Below, one piece after another: positions 27,552-36,249 of a DNA stretch of 64,000 nt. Made by a program: the position numbers and the translations under genes. The stretch is from Nocardia cyriacigeorgica (GTDB lineage: Bacteria > Actinomycetota > Actinomycetes > Mycobacteriales > Mycobacteriaceae), in the NCBI RefSeq assembly GCF_010868145.1, contig NZ_JAAGUY010000003.1:221276-285275 (forward strand), written 5' to 3'. The number at the start of each line of letters is the position of its first letter. Positions within the stretch are counted from its first letter, which is position 1. The notes below the pieces were generated by a model that was given only the letters and a program-made list of their open reading frames with translations, was not told the origin of the DNA and did no database searches.

Positions 27552-28772
27552 TCAGTCCCTTGTACGCAGTGCGTAGGGTTCGATCGCGCCGCGCACCAGG
27601 GCGCGGGCGTCGATGGTGGTGGGCCGGTAGGGCAGGGTGGTGAGCCGGTCGGTCATACCGGGCACCGGATCGTCGATCCGATCGACCAGGCCGAACAGGA
27701 ACGACCATTCGTGCTCGTCGCTGCCGTAATGCACGACGGTGCCGAAGTGTTCGTGGAAACGCCGCCAGGAACGCTCGAGAGTCGCGTTGCGCCACATCGT
27801 CGCGCAGCCCGCCTGCGCACTCAGCACACCGCCGGGAGCCAGCAGTGTGCGACATCGCTGGAGGAATTCGGCCTCGTAGAGCCGGTTGTGCTGGGCGTCT
27901 TCGACGCGTTCGTCGGGCAGGTCGATCACGATCACGTCATAGCGGACACCCTCGGCGGAGGCGCCGGCCAGGAAGTCCCAGCCGTCGGCGTAATGCACCC
28001 GGACCGGCCCCGAACCCTCCACGGCAGCGGCCAATTCGCTGGTCGTGTAGCCGTAGGGGAGATGCTCGGCGCACAACTGCACCGCGACGCGATCGATGTC
28101 GACGTGGTCGACCCTGGTGGCGCCTGCGGCCACCGACATCTGACTGGCCACGCCCTCACCGGAGCCGATGATGAGCACATTGTCGAGCTTCTCGGCCAGC
28201 ACGAAGGCGGGCACCATCATTGCCTCGTGGTAGGTGACCTGGGAGAACTCGGTGGACTGCCGGTCATTGTCGGAGAACAGGCTGACGCCCTGTGCGGTCC
28301 GCGCGATGAGCAGGTGCTGGAAATCGGTCTTGGTGTCCACCAGTACGTCCGACAGGTCCCAGATCCGGGTCAGGCCGGTTCCGAGGGGTTCCTCGACCCG
28401 CTGACCGGCCCGGCCCCTGCGCACGGTGGTCATACGAACTTGCTTGGGCGACAGGGCGTCGCGCAGCAGATCCACCGTCTTCTCCGCGCCTGCGCCGATG
28501 CTGCCGCAGGTGAAGACGTCGACGAAGATGTCACCGGATTCGGGGTAGGTGTGGATCGAGGCATGCGATTCCGACAGCAGCGCGAGCACAGTGACACCCT
28601 GCGGGGTGAACTGTTTGCGCACCACATCGCAAATGGTCACACCCGCGCCGACCAGCGACCGACGCAGCGCGTCATCGAGCCGTTCCAGATCGTTGCACAG
28701 CTCCGCATCGACGCCACCGAACTCGGCCAGCACATGCCAACCGGTGAATTCCGCCGTCATGGACACACTCAC
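27552..28772 (-). CDS. AdoMet decarboxylase (SpeD)-aminopropyltransferase (SpeE)-like fusion
   Basis: The 406-residue protein starts at GTG 28772, overlapping the stop of the upstream decarboxylase gene. Residues 1-130 are a prokaryotic (class 1B) S-adenosylmethionine decarboxylase. LSESHASIHTYPESG gives the self-cleavage Glu68-Ser69 that forms the pyruvoyl group and the catalytic His74, and VFTCGS gives Cys89. Residues 150-400 are a SpeE-type AdoMet-fold transferase, with DNVLIIGSGEGVASQM in place of the usual GGGDG and DLPDERVEDAQHNRLYEAEF where spermidine synthases have a DSTDP motif. The fusion would make and use decarboxylated AdoMet in one polypeptide to aminopropylate putrescine or another diamine. 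The divergent transferase motif leaves the acceptor open. Confidence 0.85.
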   Translation of the reverse strand: MSVSMTAEFTGWHVLAEFGGVDAELCNDLERLDDALRRSLVGAGVTICDVVRKQFTPQGVTVLALLSESHASIHTYPESGDIFVDVFTCGSIGAGAEKTVDLLRDALSPKQVRMTTVRRGRAGQRVEEPLGTGLTRIWDLSDVLVDTKTDFQHLLIARTAQGVSLFSDNDRQSTEFSQVTYHEAMMVPAFVLAEKLDNVLIIGSGEGVASQMSVAAGATRVDHVDIDRVAVQLCAEHLPYGYTTSELAAAVEGSGPVRVHYADGWDFLAGASAEGVRYDVIVIDLPDERVEDAQHNRLYEAEFLQRCRTLLAPGGVLSAQAGCATMWRNATLERSWRRFHEHFGTVVHYGSDEHEWSFLFGLVDRIDDPVPGMTDRLTTLPYRPTTIDARALVRGAIEPYALRTRD

Positions 28773-29881
28773 TCTCCCTCAGCGCCCACGACATGCACGG
28801 TCAAGGGCGGAAAACCATTGAAGGACACCGACGAATAACTCGCGGTATAGGCGCCGGTGTCGAGAATCTGGATGCGATCACCGGCTCGCAACGTGGTCGG
28901 CAGAAGGACCCGCGTGCGTTGGTACAGTACATCGTCGCCATCGCAGGTCGGACCCGCGACCACCGCCTCGTCGACGGGATCTCCGTCGCGTTCGGTGACG
29001 AAACGGTAAGCGATGTACTCGTTTTCGGTTTCGGCCATACCGTTGTAGCGGCCGATGTCGAGATAGACCCAGCGCCGCCCGTCCGGCGCGATCCGCACCC
29101 CAACCACTTCGGCGTGCACGACTCCGGCCGTGGCCACCAATGCGCGGCCCGGCTCCACGATCAGCTCGGCGGTCTCGGGCAGCAGGTCCACCGCCGCGCC
29201 GATCGCGACCGCTGCGATCTCGTCGATGCGTGGCGCCGGCTCGACATAGGACACCGGCAGGCCGCCACCGATGTTCACCGACGTCACCGCAATGTCCTTG
29301 TCGGACAAGGCCTGCACGATCCGTGCGGCCTGTTCGATGCCGATACGCCAGGCACCCGGGTCCAGCTGCTGTGAGCCGACGTGGAAGTACGGGCCCGCGA
29401 CCGCCAGGCCGAGATCGCGGGCACGTGCCAGTAGCCGCAGCGCCTCGACCGGCGAGCAGCCGAACTTGGTGCCGAACGGTGTCTGCGACTGCGGTGCAGC
29501 CGACAGGAAACGGCATTCGACCTCGGCGCCGCGCGCGTGCTCGGCGATCCGCAGCAGATCATCCTCGGTGTCGAAGGCGAACCGGCGCACCCCCATCGCG
29601 TGTGCGCGAGCGATATCGGCCGCCTTCTTGATCGGATTGCCGTAGTACAGCCGTCCGGGCTCGACGCCGAGGCCGAGACACATCTCGATCTCGCCCACGC
29701 TGGCTACGTCGAACTGCGCGCCTTCGCCGTCGAGAATCCGCACGATCTCCGGAACCGGACTCGCCTTCACGGCGAACCGGATCCGCGCCCGCCGACCCGC
29801 TCGGGTCAGGGCGGCATCGAGCGCGCGGTAGTTCTCGCGCACACGCTCGGGGTCGACGAGAAGGTACGGGGATTCGGGCAT
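28769..29881 (-). CDS. PLP-dependent ornithine/diamino-acid decarboxylase (alanine-racemase fold)
   Basis: The 370-residue protein has the fold-type III PLP Lys in IRFAVKASPVPEIV (Lys39) and the FDVASVGEIEMCLGLGV strand. FHVGSQQLDPGAW and the phosphate loop NIGGGLPVSY follow, and the C-terminal active-site motif is GPTCDGDDVLY. This pattern matches eukaryotic-type ornithine decarboxylase and relatives such as lysine/ornithine decarboxylases. It overlaps the SpeD-SpeE fusion by 4 nt (GTGA). The likely product is putrescine, feeding the fusion enzyme; lysine or arginine as substrate cannot be excluded. Confidence 0.88.
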   Translation of the reverse strand: MPESPYLLVDPERVRENYRALDAALTRAGRRARIRFAVKASPVPEIVRILDGEGAQFDVASVGEIEMCLGLGVEPGRLYYGNPIKKAADIARAHAMGVRRFAFDTEDDLLRIAEHARGAEVECRFLSAAPQSQTPFGTKFGCSPVEALRLLARARDLGLAVAGPYFHVGSQQLDPGAWRIGIEQAARIVQALSDKDIAVTSVNIGGGLPVSYVEPAPRIDEIAAVAIGAAVDLLPETAELIVEPGRALVATAGVVHAEVVGVRIAPDGRRWVYLDIGRYNGMAETENEYIAYRFVTERDGDPVDEAVVAGPTCDGDDVLYQRTRVLLPTTLRAGDRIQILDTGAYTASYSSVSFNGFPPLTVHVVGAEGE

Positions 29882-29980
29882 CGGTGGATCTTTCGGTCGG
29901 GCAGCGGAGGAGAACAGTATCAGCGGCCGGTACCCAGAAACTAATCCGTCAAACCTCGAGTATCGGTGGTCGAATTCCGG

Positions 29981-32479
29981 TCATCCCGCGTTCACCGTGA
30001 CCTCGTCGAACACCACCTCGCCCGCGGCATCCGACTCCGCCAGATCGACCACACCGACCAGTGCCCAGCCGTGGTCGCCGGCCGGATCGTCGAGCGTCTG
30101 GCGCACCTGCCAGAACCCCGGCCTTGTCTCGATCCGGAACAGCTGCGGGCCGCGGGCGTCTGGACCGGTGCCGATCGCGTCGTATTCGGCGAAGTAGGGC
30201 TCGAGCTCGGTCTCCCAGTCCGGGCCGATGCCGAGCTCCTCCAACGCCTGCCAGCGTCGCAGCGCCGCCAACTCGACCCGCCGGAACATGGCATTGCGCA
30301 CCAGCACCCGGAAAGCGCGTTCATTGGCCGAGATCGGCCGGATGGTCTCCGACCCGAAGGCCAGTTGATCGGCGTCGGTTTCGGCACCGGGGCTGGTCAG
30401 CTGCTCCCATTCGTCGAGCAGGCTCGAATCCACCTGCCGGACCAGCTCGCCCAGCCATTCGGTGATGTCGCCGAGTTCCTCGGTGCGCGCCGATTCCGGC
30501 ACGGTGCGCCGCAGTGCGCGGTAGGCGTCGGCCAGGTAGCGCAGCACCACACCCTCGGAACGGGCGAGCTCATAGTGCGAGATCAGTTCGGCGAAGGTCA
30601 TCGAACGCTCGATCATGTCGCGCACCACCGATTTCGGTGACGGTGCGAACTCCGACACCCACGGGTGGCCTGCGCGGTAGGTCTCGAAGGCGGGTTCGAT
30701 CAATTCGGCCAGTGGTTTGGGCCAGGTGACCTCTTCGAGCAACTCCATGCGCTCGTCGTAGTCGATACCGTCGGCCTTCATCTCGGCGACGGCCTCTCCC
30801 CTCGCCTTGTGCTGCTGCGCCATCAGCAGCTGGCGAGGGTCCTCCAGAGTGGACTCGATGAGTGAGACCACCTCCAGTGTGTAACCGGGGGATTCGGCGT
30901 CGAGCAGCTCGAACGCGGCAAGGGCGAACGGTGACAGCGGCTGATCGAGAGCGAAATCCCGCTGCAGATCCACAGTGAGGCGAGCCCGGCGGCCCTGCGT
31001 GTCCGGTTCGGAAAGCTGTTGCACCACACCGGCATCACGCAACGCTCGATACAGGCGGATGGCGCGCAGTATGTGTTTTCGCTGGGCCGGGCGCGGTTCG
31101 TGATTGTCTTCGAGCAGATGCCGCATGGCGTCGAAGCAGTTGCCGGGTCGAGCGATCACATTGAGCAGCATCGAGTTGGTGACCGCGAACCGGGACACCA
31201 TCGGCTCCGGCGGTGCGGCCACCAACCGGTCGAAGGTCTCCTCGCTCCAGGACACGAATCCCTCTGGGGGCTTGCGCCGCTGCACCTTGCGCAGCTTCTT
31301 CGGATCGTCACCGGCCTTGGCCAGCATCCGGGTGTTCTCCACCTCGTGATCGGGAGCCTGCACCACTACGGTGCCCATGGTGTCGTATCCGGCGCGACCG
31401 GCGCGACCGGCGATCTGATGGAATTCGCGGGCCTTGAGCCGGCGGGTACGCACACCGTCGTACTTGGTCAGACCGGTGAGCAGCACCGTGCGGATCGGGA
31501 CATTGATCCCGACCCCGAGCGTGTCGGTACCGCACACCACCTTCAGCAACCCGTCCTGGGCCAGTTTCTCCACCAGCCTGCGGTATTTGGGCAGCATTCC
31601 GGCATGGTGCACGCCGACGCCGTGCCGGATCAGGCGCGAGAGAGTCTTGCCGAATCCGGCAGAGAACCGGAAACCACCGAGGGCCTCGGCGATGGCGTCC
31701 TTCTCCGCTCGGCTGGCGAAGTTGACGCTGGTCAACGCCTGAGCGCGCTCGAGCGCGGCGGCCTGGGTGAAATGAACGACGTAGACCGGTGCCTGATGGG
31801 TGGTCACCAGTTCTTCGAGCGTCTCGGTGATGGGAGTGCGCGCATACGAGAAGGTCAACGGCACCGGACGTTCGGTGCCTGCGACGACCGCGGTGGCGCG
31901 GCCGGTGCGCTTGTGCAGATCGGCGGCGAAGAAATCGACCTCGCCGAGGGTGGCCGACATGAGCAGGAACTGCGCCCTTGGCAGCTCCAGCAGCGGCACC
32001 TGCCAGGCCCAGCCGCGATCGGGATCGGCATAGAAATGGAACTCGTCCATCACCACCTGGCCGATATCGGCGTCCGCGCCTTCACGTAACGCCAGATTGG
32101 CCAGGATCTCCGCGGTGGCGCAGATGATCGGCGCCTCGGGATTGACCGCGGCGTCACCGGTGACCATGCCGACGCGGTCGGCGCCGAACACCTCGCACAG
32201 CGCGAAGAACTTCTCGCTCACCAGCGCCTTGATCGGAGCGGTGTAATAGGTGCGTTGCCCACGGGTCAGGGCGAACAGATGCGCCCCGACCGCCACCAGA
32301 GATTTACCGGAGCCGGTCGGCGTCGCCAAGATGACGTTGGACTCCGAGGCCAGCTCCAGCAACGCCTCGTCCTGCGCGGGATACAGCGGCGTTCCCTGCT
32401 CGGCCGCCCACGTCCCGAACGACTCGTACAGCGCGTCGGCGTCGGTTCCCGGTATCTCGAGCAGTTCGGTCAGATCCAC
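29981..32479 (-). CDS. DEAD/DEAH-box RNA helicase with DUF3516 C-terminus
   Basis: This 832-residue SF2 helicase has Walker A ATPTGSGKSLVAVG, motif II DEFH (VVMDEFHFYADPDRGW, not DEAD), motif III SATL, and motif VI QIAGRAGRAGYDTMG. It is Ski2/Mtr4-like in the core (KYDGVRTRRLKAREFHQIAG). The second half is the DUF3516 extension typical of actinobacterial proteins, with several Trp-rich helices. It probably unwinds structured RNA for turnover or processing. It lies 42 nt downstream of the PAC2 gene on the same strand, probably in one operon. Confidence 0.9.
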   Translation of the reverse strand: MDLTELLEIPGTDADALYESFGTWAAEQGTPLYPAQDEALLELASESNVILATPTGSGKSLVAVGAHLFALTRGQRTYYTAPIKALVSEKFFALCEVFGADRVGMVTGDAAVNPEAPIICATAEILANLALREGADADIGQVVMDEFHFYADPDRGWAWQVPLLELPRAQFLLMSATLGEVDFFAADLHKRTGRATAVVAGTERPVPLTFSYARTPITETLEELVTTHQAPVYVVHFTQAAALERAQALTSVNFASRAEKDAIAEALGGFRFSAGFGKTLSRLIRHGVGVHHAGMLPKYRRLVEKLAQDGLLKVVCGTDTLGVGINVPIRTVLLTGLTKYDGVRTRRLKAREFHQIAGRAGRAGYDTMGTVVVQAPDHEVENTRMLAKAGDDPKKLRKVQRRKPPEGFVSWSEETFDRLVAAPPEPMVSRFAVTNSMLLNVIARPGNCFDAMRHLLEDNHEPRPAQRKHILRAIRLYRALRDAGVVQQLSEPDTQGRRARLTVDLQRDFALDQPLSPFALAAFELLDAESPGYTLEVVSLIESTLEDPRQLLMAQQHKARGEAVAEMKADGIDYDERMELLEEVTWPKPLAELIEPAFETYRAGHPWVSEFAPSPKSVVRDMIERSMTFAELISHYELARSEGVVLRYLADAYRALRRTVPESARTEELGDITEWLGELVRQVDSSLLDEWEQLTSPGAETDADQLAFGSETIRPISANERAFRVLVRNAMFRRVELAALRRWQALEELGIGPDWETELEPYFAEYDAIGTGPDARGPQLFRIETRPGFWQVRQTLDDPAGDHGWALVGVVDLAESDAAGEVVFDEVTVNAG

Positions 32480-32521
32480 TCCGACAACCCTACGGGCCGC
32501 CGGCGGCCGGGCCGATCCAGG

Positions 32522-33481
32522 TCAGCGCGGGTCGTTGCCGTTGCCTGGGTCGAAGCCCTCGCCTTCGTAACCGCCCTGTTCGGCGAGGAACCGCTCGAAC
32601 TCGGCGCCGAGTTCGTCACCGCTTGGCAGTTCACCGTCGCCGACCAGAAGGCTCGACTGACGCTCCTGTGCGGAGACGAAGGTGTCGTACTGACGTTCCA
32701 GCGCGTGCACGACCGTCTCGACCTCGGAATTGCCCGCGATGTGCTCGTTGACCTGTTCGCGGACCCGTGCGGCGGCCTCGCCGAGCGCGGCCAGCGGAAT
32801 CTGCAGGCCCGCGTTGTCGCTGACGTGTTCGAGCAGCGTCTGCGCGGCCTCCGGGTACGCGGTCTGTGCCAGGTAGTGCGGCACATGCACCGAGAACCCC
32901 AGCGATTCGTGACCGTGCTGGGCCATCCGGTATTCCAGCAGCGATGAGGCACTACCGGGCACCTGCAACTCGCCCGGCCAGCGCTGGTTGTCCTCGATCA
33001 GATCGCGATCGGAGGAATGTGCGGTGATACCGAGCGGTCGGGTGTGCGGGATGGCCATGGGGATGGCGCTCAGGCCGATACTGCGGCGCACCCCGAGTTG
33101 TTCGGCGAGCAGTCGCACGGCGGTGGTGAACTTCTCCCAGCGCAGATCCGGCTCCATCCCAGACAGCAGCAGGAACGGTGTGCCCGCGGTGTCCCGTAGT
33201 GCCCACAGGTTCAGCTCGGGTTCGGCGTAGTCGGCGAAGTGATCGGACTTGAACGTCATGAGGGGCCGTCGCGACCGGTAGTCGAGCAGCTCATCCACGT
33301 CGAACGAGGCGACCAGCTCGCTTTCCAGGCTCTCGCGCAGGTGCGTGGTGGCCAGCCGTACCGCGTGACCGGCATCGGTGAAGCCCTCCAGCCCGTGCAC
33401 CAGGACCGGACCCGAGCCATCGTCGGACGACAGCTGTGGAGCGGGGAACTCCAGTTCGTACATTCGCGACTCGTAGTCCAT
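32522..33481 (-). CDS. PAC2 (proteasome assembly chaperone 2-like) family protein
   Basis: ATG 33481, with GGAAGGAG just upstream, gives 319 residues; the longer upstream frame is antisense to a lipoprotein gene and is rejected. VLVHGLEGFTDAGHAVRLAT and the SGMEPDLRWEKF segment are PAC2-family features; IGLSAIPMAIPHTRPLGITA is the conserved core. It corresponds in position to M. tuberculosis Rv2714. The C-terminal 100 residues are acidic and helical. The archaeal and eukaryotic relatives help assemble proteasomes; in actinobacteria the role is unproven. Confidence 0.9.
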   Translation of the reverse strand: MDYESRMYELEFPAPQLSSDDGSGPVLVHGLEGFTDAGHAVRLATTHLRESLESELVASFDVDELLDYRSRRPLMTFKSDHFADYAEPELNLWALRDTAGTPFLLLSGMEPDLRWEKFTTAVRLLAEQLGVRRSIGLSAIPMAIPHTRPLGITAHSSDRDLIEDNQRWPGELQVPGSASSLLEYRMAQHGHESLGFSVHVPHYLAQTAYPEAAQTLLEHVSDNAGLQIPLAALGEAAARVREQVNEHIAGNSEVETVVHALERQYDTFVSAQERQSSLLVGDGELPSGDELGAEFERFLAEQGGYEGEGFDPGNGNDPR

Positions 33482-33775
33482 CGCGTACTCCTTCCTGCGC
33501 GGCGCACCCGGCGTGCCGACGCCGGCGCGCAAGTATCTCGCACCGTTGGCCGCGTCGCTGGGTGTACCACAGTCCATTGTCCCCCATGGGCGATGTACTC
33601 CGTCACGCACGGCCGGACATCGACCCATACGTGGGGGCAACAGCGTCGATGCCACAGACATTCCCCGGCGAAGACATCGGACCCCCGCCTCGCGGACGGT
33701 CGGCGTGGCGAGGGCGGGCGGCTGGGCGAGTTTGGCAGAGTAGGGCCTGTGGGCGTGCCGGATTCGACGCACAGG

Positions 33776-34468
33776 ATGTCGCTCGGCCGCGCGACGGCGA
33801 GCGGCATGCTGGCGGTTGTCGCGCTGCTGACGGCAGGTTGCGGGTCGAATCTCACCGGTCACGCGGTGTCGGCCGAGCCGACGGCGGTGACCAGGCAGGT
33901 CCAGGACCGATTGGCTACCCTGCTCCCGGATCCGCAGGAGTTTCCGGACCGGTATCCCGCGGTGGTGCTGCCACCGGAAGCCGCGGGACAGGCCGCGGGC
34001 GATCTGGACGGCGTCGGCGCAGGCGCGAGTGTGTCGCCGGCCGAATGCACACCACCCGAGACCTACCCTGGTCCGGATCGGCTGGCGGTGGCCGTCGGGA
34101 CCGATGATGCCGCGCGTGCGACCCTCACCGTCGAGCTGACCCGCACCGATCAGCCACTGGTGCGGTTGCGCAATCAAGTGCAGCAGTGTGAGCGGATTCG
34201 TGTGTCCCGCTCGGGTACGGCCAGTACGGTGACCACCGAGCTCGAGCAGGCGCCGCAGGTCGACGCCGATGACGCCATGGCGTTGCGGCGTACGGTCGCC
34301 CCCGATGTCGGTGGTGCGGGGCTCACCCAGTCGATGAGCAGTCTGCTCGCGCAGGTCGGGGATGTGCGGATCGCGGTGACCTACATGTCGTTCAGCGATG
34401 CGCAGCCCGATGTGGAAGCGCTGGAACAGCTGTTCCGGACGACCGTGGACAGGGTCGCGAACAGCTGA
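33776..34468 (+). CDS. Putative lipoprotein
   Basis: From ATG 33776 the protein has 230 residues; in-frame GTGs at 33749 and 33755 are alternatives. A short basic n-region and hydrophobic stretch (TASGMLAVVALLTAGCGSNL) end in the lipobox LTAGC, so Cys is lipidated and the protein anchored on the outer face of the membrane. The mature part has a conserved-looking VQDRLATLLPDPQEFPDRYP segment, two further Cys (AECTPPETYPG, VQQCERIRV) likely forming a disulfide, and a C-terminal MRIAVTYMSFSD-type strand. This resembles the extracellular sensor-like domains of Mycobacteriales lipoproteins. Function unknown. Confidence 0.75.
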   Translation: MSLGRATASGMLAVVALLTAGCGSNLTGHAVSAEPTAVTRQVQDRLATLLPDPQEFPDRYPAVVLPPEAAGQAAGDLDGVGAGASVSPAECTPPETYPGPDRLAVAVGTDDAARATLTVELTRTDQPLVRLRNQVQQCERIRVSRSGTASTVTTELEQAPQVDADDAMALRRTVAPDVGGAGLTQSMSSLLAQVGDVRIAVTYMSFSDAQPDVEALEQLFRTTVDRVANS

Positions 34469-34473
34469 AACGC

Positions 34474-34506
34474 GAGAGTTGTCCACAGGGGAGAGTTATC
34501 CACAGG
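34474..34506 (+). repeat. Tandem pair of DnaA-box-like sequences
   Basis: GAGAGTTGTCCACAGG (from 34474) is followed by GAGAGTTATCCACAGG (from 34491), a direct repeat with a 17-bp period and one central difference. The cores TTGTCCACA (34479-34487) and TTATCCACA (34496-34504) are, respectively, the actinobacterial and E. coli consensus DnaA boxes. They lie between the lipoprotein stop and the DUF4192 gene. DnaA binding is inferred. Confidence 0.6.
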
Positions 34507-34567
34507 CTCCTCTGAAAGCCCAGGTCGCGTTCGCGCCGCCGCGCCGCTGTTGCGGCAGGCTGCATCC

Positions 34568-36220
34568 ATGACGACTCCCGCGACCCCCTCCGAACCCACA
34601 CTGCATCGGCAGGTCCGCACGGCCGAACCCGCAGTACCGACAAACGATTCCGCTGCGGTATGCGTTCGCCCCGGAAGGCCCGGCGTCTCCCGCCAATTGC
34701 GTTCCGGCACAGGTGGACCACGCGTATGCGGCCCGTGCCACCGCCATGTGCCCGGCGAAGCACCTCGAAACGTGGAGTCGGACATCACATCCGATCCCGT
34801 CGTGCTCGGTCCGGTTGTCCCGGTGCGGGACCCGCACAGTGCGCCGGATCCGATCGGGCCAGGGAGCGCCGGTGCCGGAGGGCTCGATGTCGCGCCAGGG
34901 AGGTCGGGGGTAGCGGGCCCCGGCAAGGACGAACCGTACGACATCGAGTGCGGAGACGCCGAGTCGACCGCATGCGAAGCAGCGCTCTGCGCCGGCGACG
35001 AAGGTGGTCGAGCGGGCGTCCTGTTCTGCGCGGACAGCGACGATGATGCCGAACGCCGAGGTGATCGAGACCGGCGGCGCACCAGCGCCGACGGTCCGGA
35101 GGACGTCGTTCATCCGGAGGACGGCCGGGTCGAGATGCGGTTCGGGGAGATCAGGCTCGCGGAACCGGGGGAATTCCTCGCCGGTATTCCGGCCATTCTC
35201 GGGTTCGTGCCGGTGCGATCACTGGTGGTGGCCGTGTTGCGGGCCGCACCACTGGACCCCGACAGCGCGGTGATCGACGTGGTGGCGCGATTCGACCTGG
35301 ACTCGCCCGCCACCCGGACACCGGGCCCGCCGATGCCCCTCGCGTCCACGGTGGCCGGTGTATGCGAACAGGACGGAGTGGTGGGCGTACTGGCGTGCGT
35401 CATCGACGATCGCCGCACCGAACCCGAGGCAGGCGCGACCGGACGCGATCGGCTGATCACGGCGTTGGCTGCCCGATTGAGGCTGCGTGAGATCGCGCTG
35501 TGCGGTGCGTGGGCGGTGCGGGCGATCGCGCCAGGCCACGGATGGTGGAGTGTGCTCGGCGCGGATCGGCGCGGCGTGGTGCCCGATCCGGCCGCCTCAC
35601 CGATCACCCTCAGTCACGTGCTCGACGGCAAGCAGGTCCTGCGGTCGCGATCAGAGCTCATCGCCCTGGTGGCGGTGGATCCGCGGATGCGGGAACTGGT
35701 CGCCGCGGAAATGGGTGCGGCGCTCGCGCGGGCACATCGGCGATTCGCCGAGGCGGCCTGCGGCGACGATCGCATCGGATACCGCAGGCGCGCAGTCGAA
35801 TATGTGCTGTGGCAGATCGCGAACGTGGCGTCGGGTGTGCGGATGTCGGCACGGGAACTCGCGGAACTGGCTGCGGCACTGCGCGATCGCGATGTCCGCG
35901 ACACCATGTTCGGGCTCGCGGGCACCGACCACGCCGATGCCGCCGAGCAGCTGTGGGCGATGATGACGCGTGGTCTGCCCGATACCGATCGCGGAGAAGC
36001 CGCCACCCTGCTCGGCTATTACGCCTACGCCCGCGGTGACGGCCCCTTCGCCGGGATCGCGCTCGCCGCGGCGTTGGACGCCGAACCCGATCATGCGATA
36101 GCGGTATTGCTCGATACCGCGCTGGGTTCCGGCATGCACCCGGACCAGCTGCACCGCCTGATCGCCTGCGGCCGCGAGACCGCCACCGACCTCGGCATCG
36201 ACCTCGACGCGCTGCGATGA
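34568..36220 (+). CDS. DUF4192 domain-containing protein
   Basis: From ATG 34568 the protein has 550 residues. The recognisable DUF4192 domain starts only near residue 190 (IRLAEPGEFLAGIPAILGFV) and runs to the end, with a LARAHRRFAEAACGDDRIGY middle and a DTALGSGMHPDQLHRLI terminus. The first 190 residues are Arg/Gly/Pro/Asp-rich with eight Cys and have weaker third-position GC than neighbours. An alternative start is ATG 35135, with GGAGGA upstream at 35116. DUF4192 proteins are actinobacterial and uncharacterised. The DnaA-like boxes lie just upstream. Confidence 0.75.
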   Translation: MTTPATPSEPTLHRQVRTAEPAVPTNDSAAVCVRPGRPGVSRQLRSGTGGPRVCGPCHRHVPGEAPRNVESDITSDPVVLGPVVPVRDPHSAPDPIGPGSAGAGGLDVAPGRSGVAGPGKDEPYDIECGDAESTACEAALCAGDEGGRAGVLFCADSDDDAERRGDRDRRRTSADGPEDVVHPEDGRVEMRFGEIRLAEPGEFLAGIPAILGFVPVRSLVVAVLRAAPLDPDSAVIDVVARFDLDSPATRTPGPPMPLASTVAGVCEQDGVVGVLACVIDDRRTEPEAGATGRDRLITALAARLRLREIALCGAWAVRAIAPGHGWWSVLGADRRGVVPDPAASPITLSHVLDGKQVLRSRSELIALVAVDPRMRELVAAEMGAALARAHRRFAEAACGDDRIGYRRRAVEYVLWQIANVASGVRMSARELAELAAALRDRDVRDTMFGLAGTDHADAAEQLWAMMTRGLPDTDRGEAATLLGYYAYARGDGPFAGIALAAALDAEPDHAIAVLLDTALGSGMHPDQLHRLIACGRETATDLGIDLDALR

Positions 36221-36249
36221 TCCTCGGGCGGGTACAGGCCGGAAGGGCC

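Noticed and set aside
33482..34486. Minus-strand extension of the PAC2 frame
   Set aside because: It lies opposite the lipoprotein gene, and the PAC2 start at 33481 has an excellent ribosome binding site.
34474..34506. DnaA boxes as a chromosomal replication origin
   Set aside because: Only two boxes, no dnaA, dnaN, rpmH or AT-rich unwinding element nearby.
34496..35113. Minus-strand open frame opposite the DUF4192 N-terminal extension
   Set aside because: No ribosome binding site or recognisable domain; noted only because the plus-strand coding signal is weak here.
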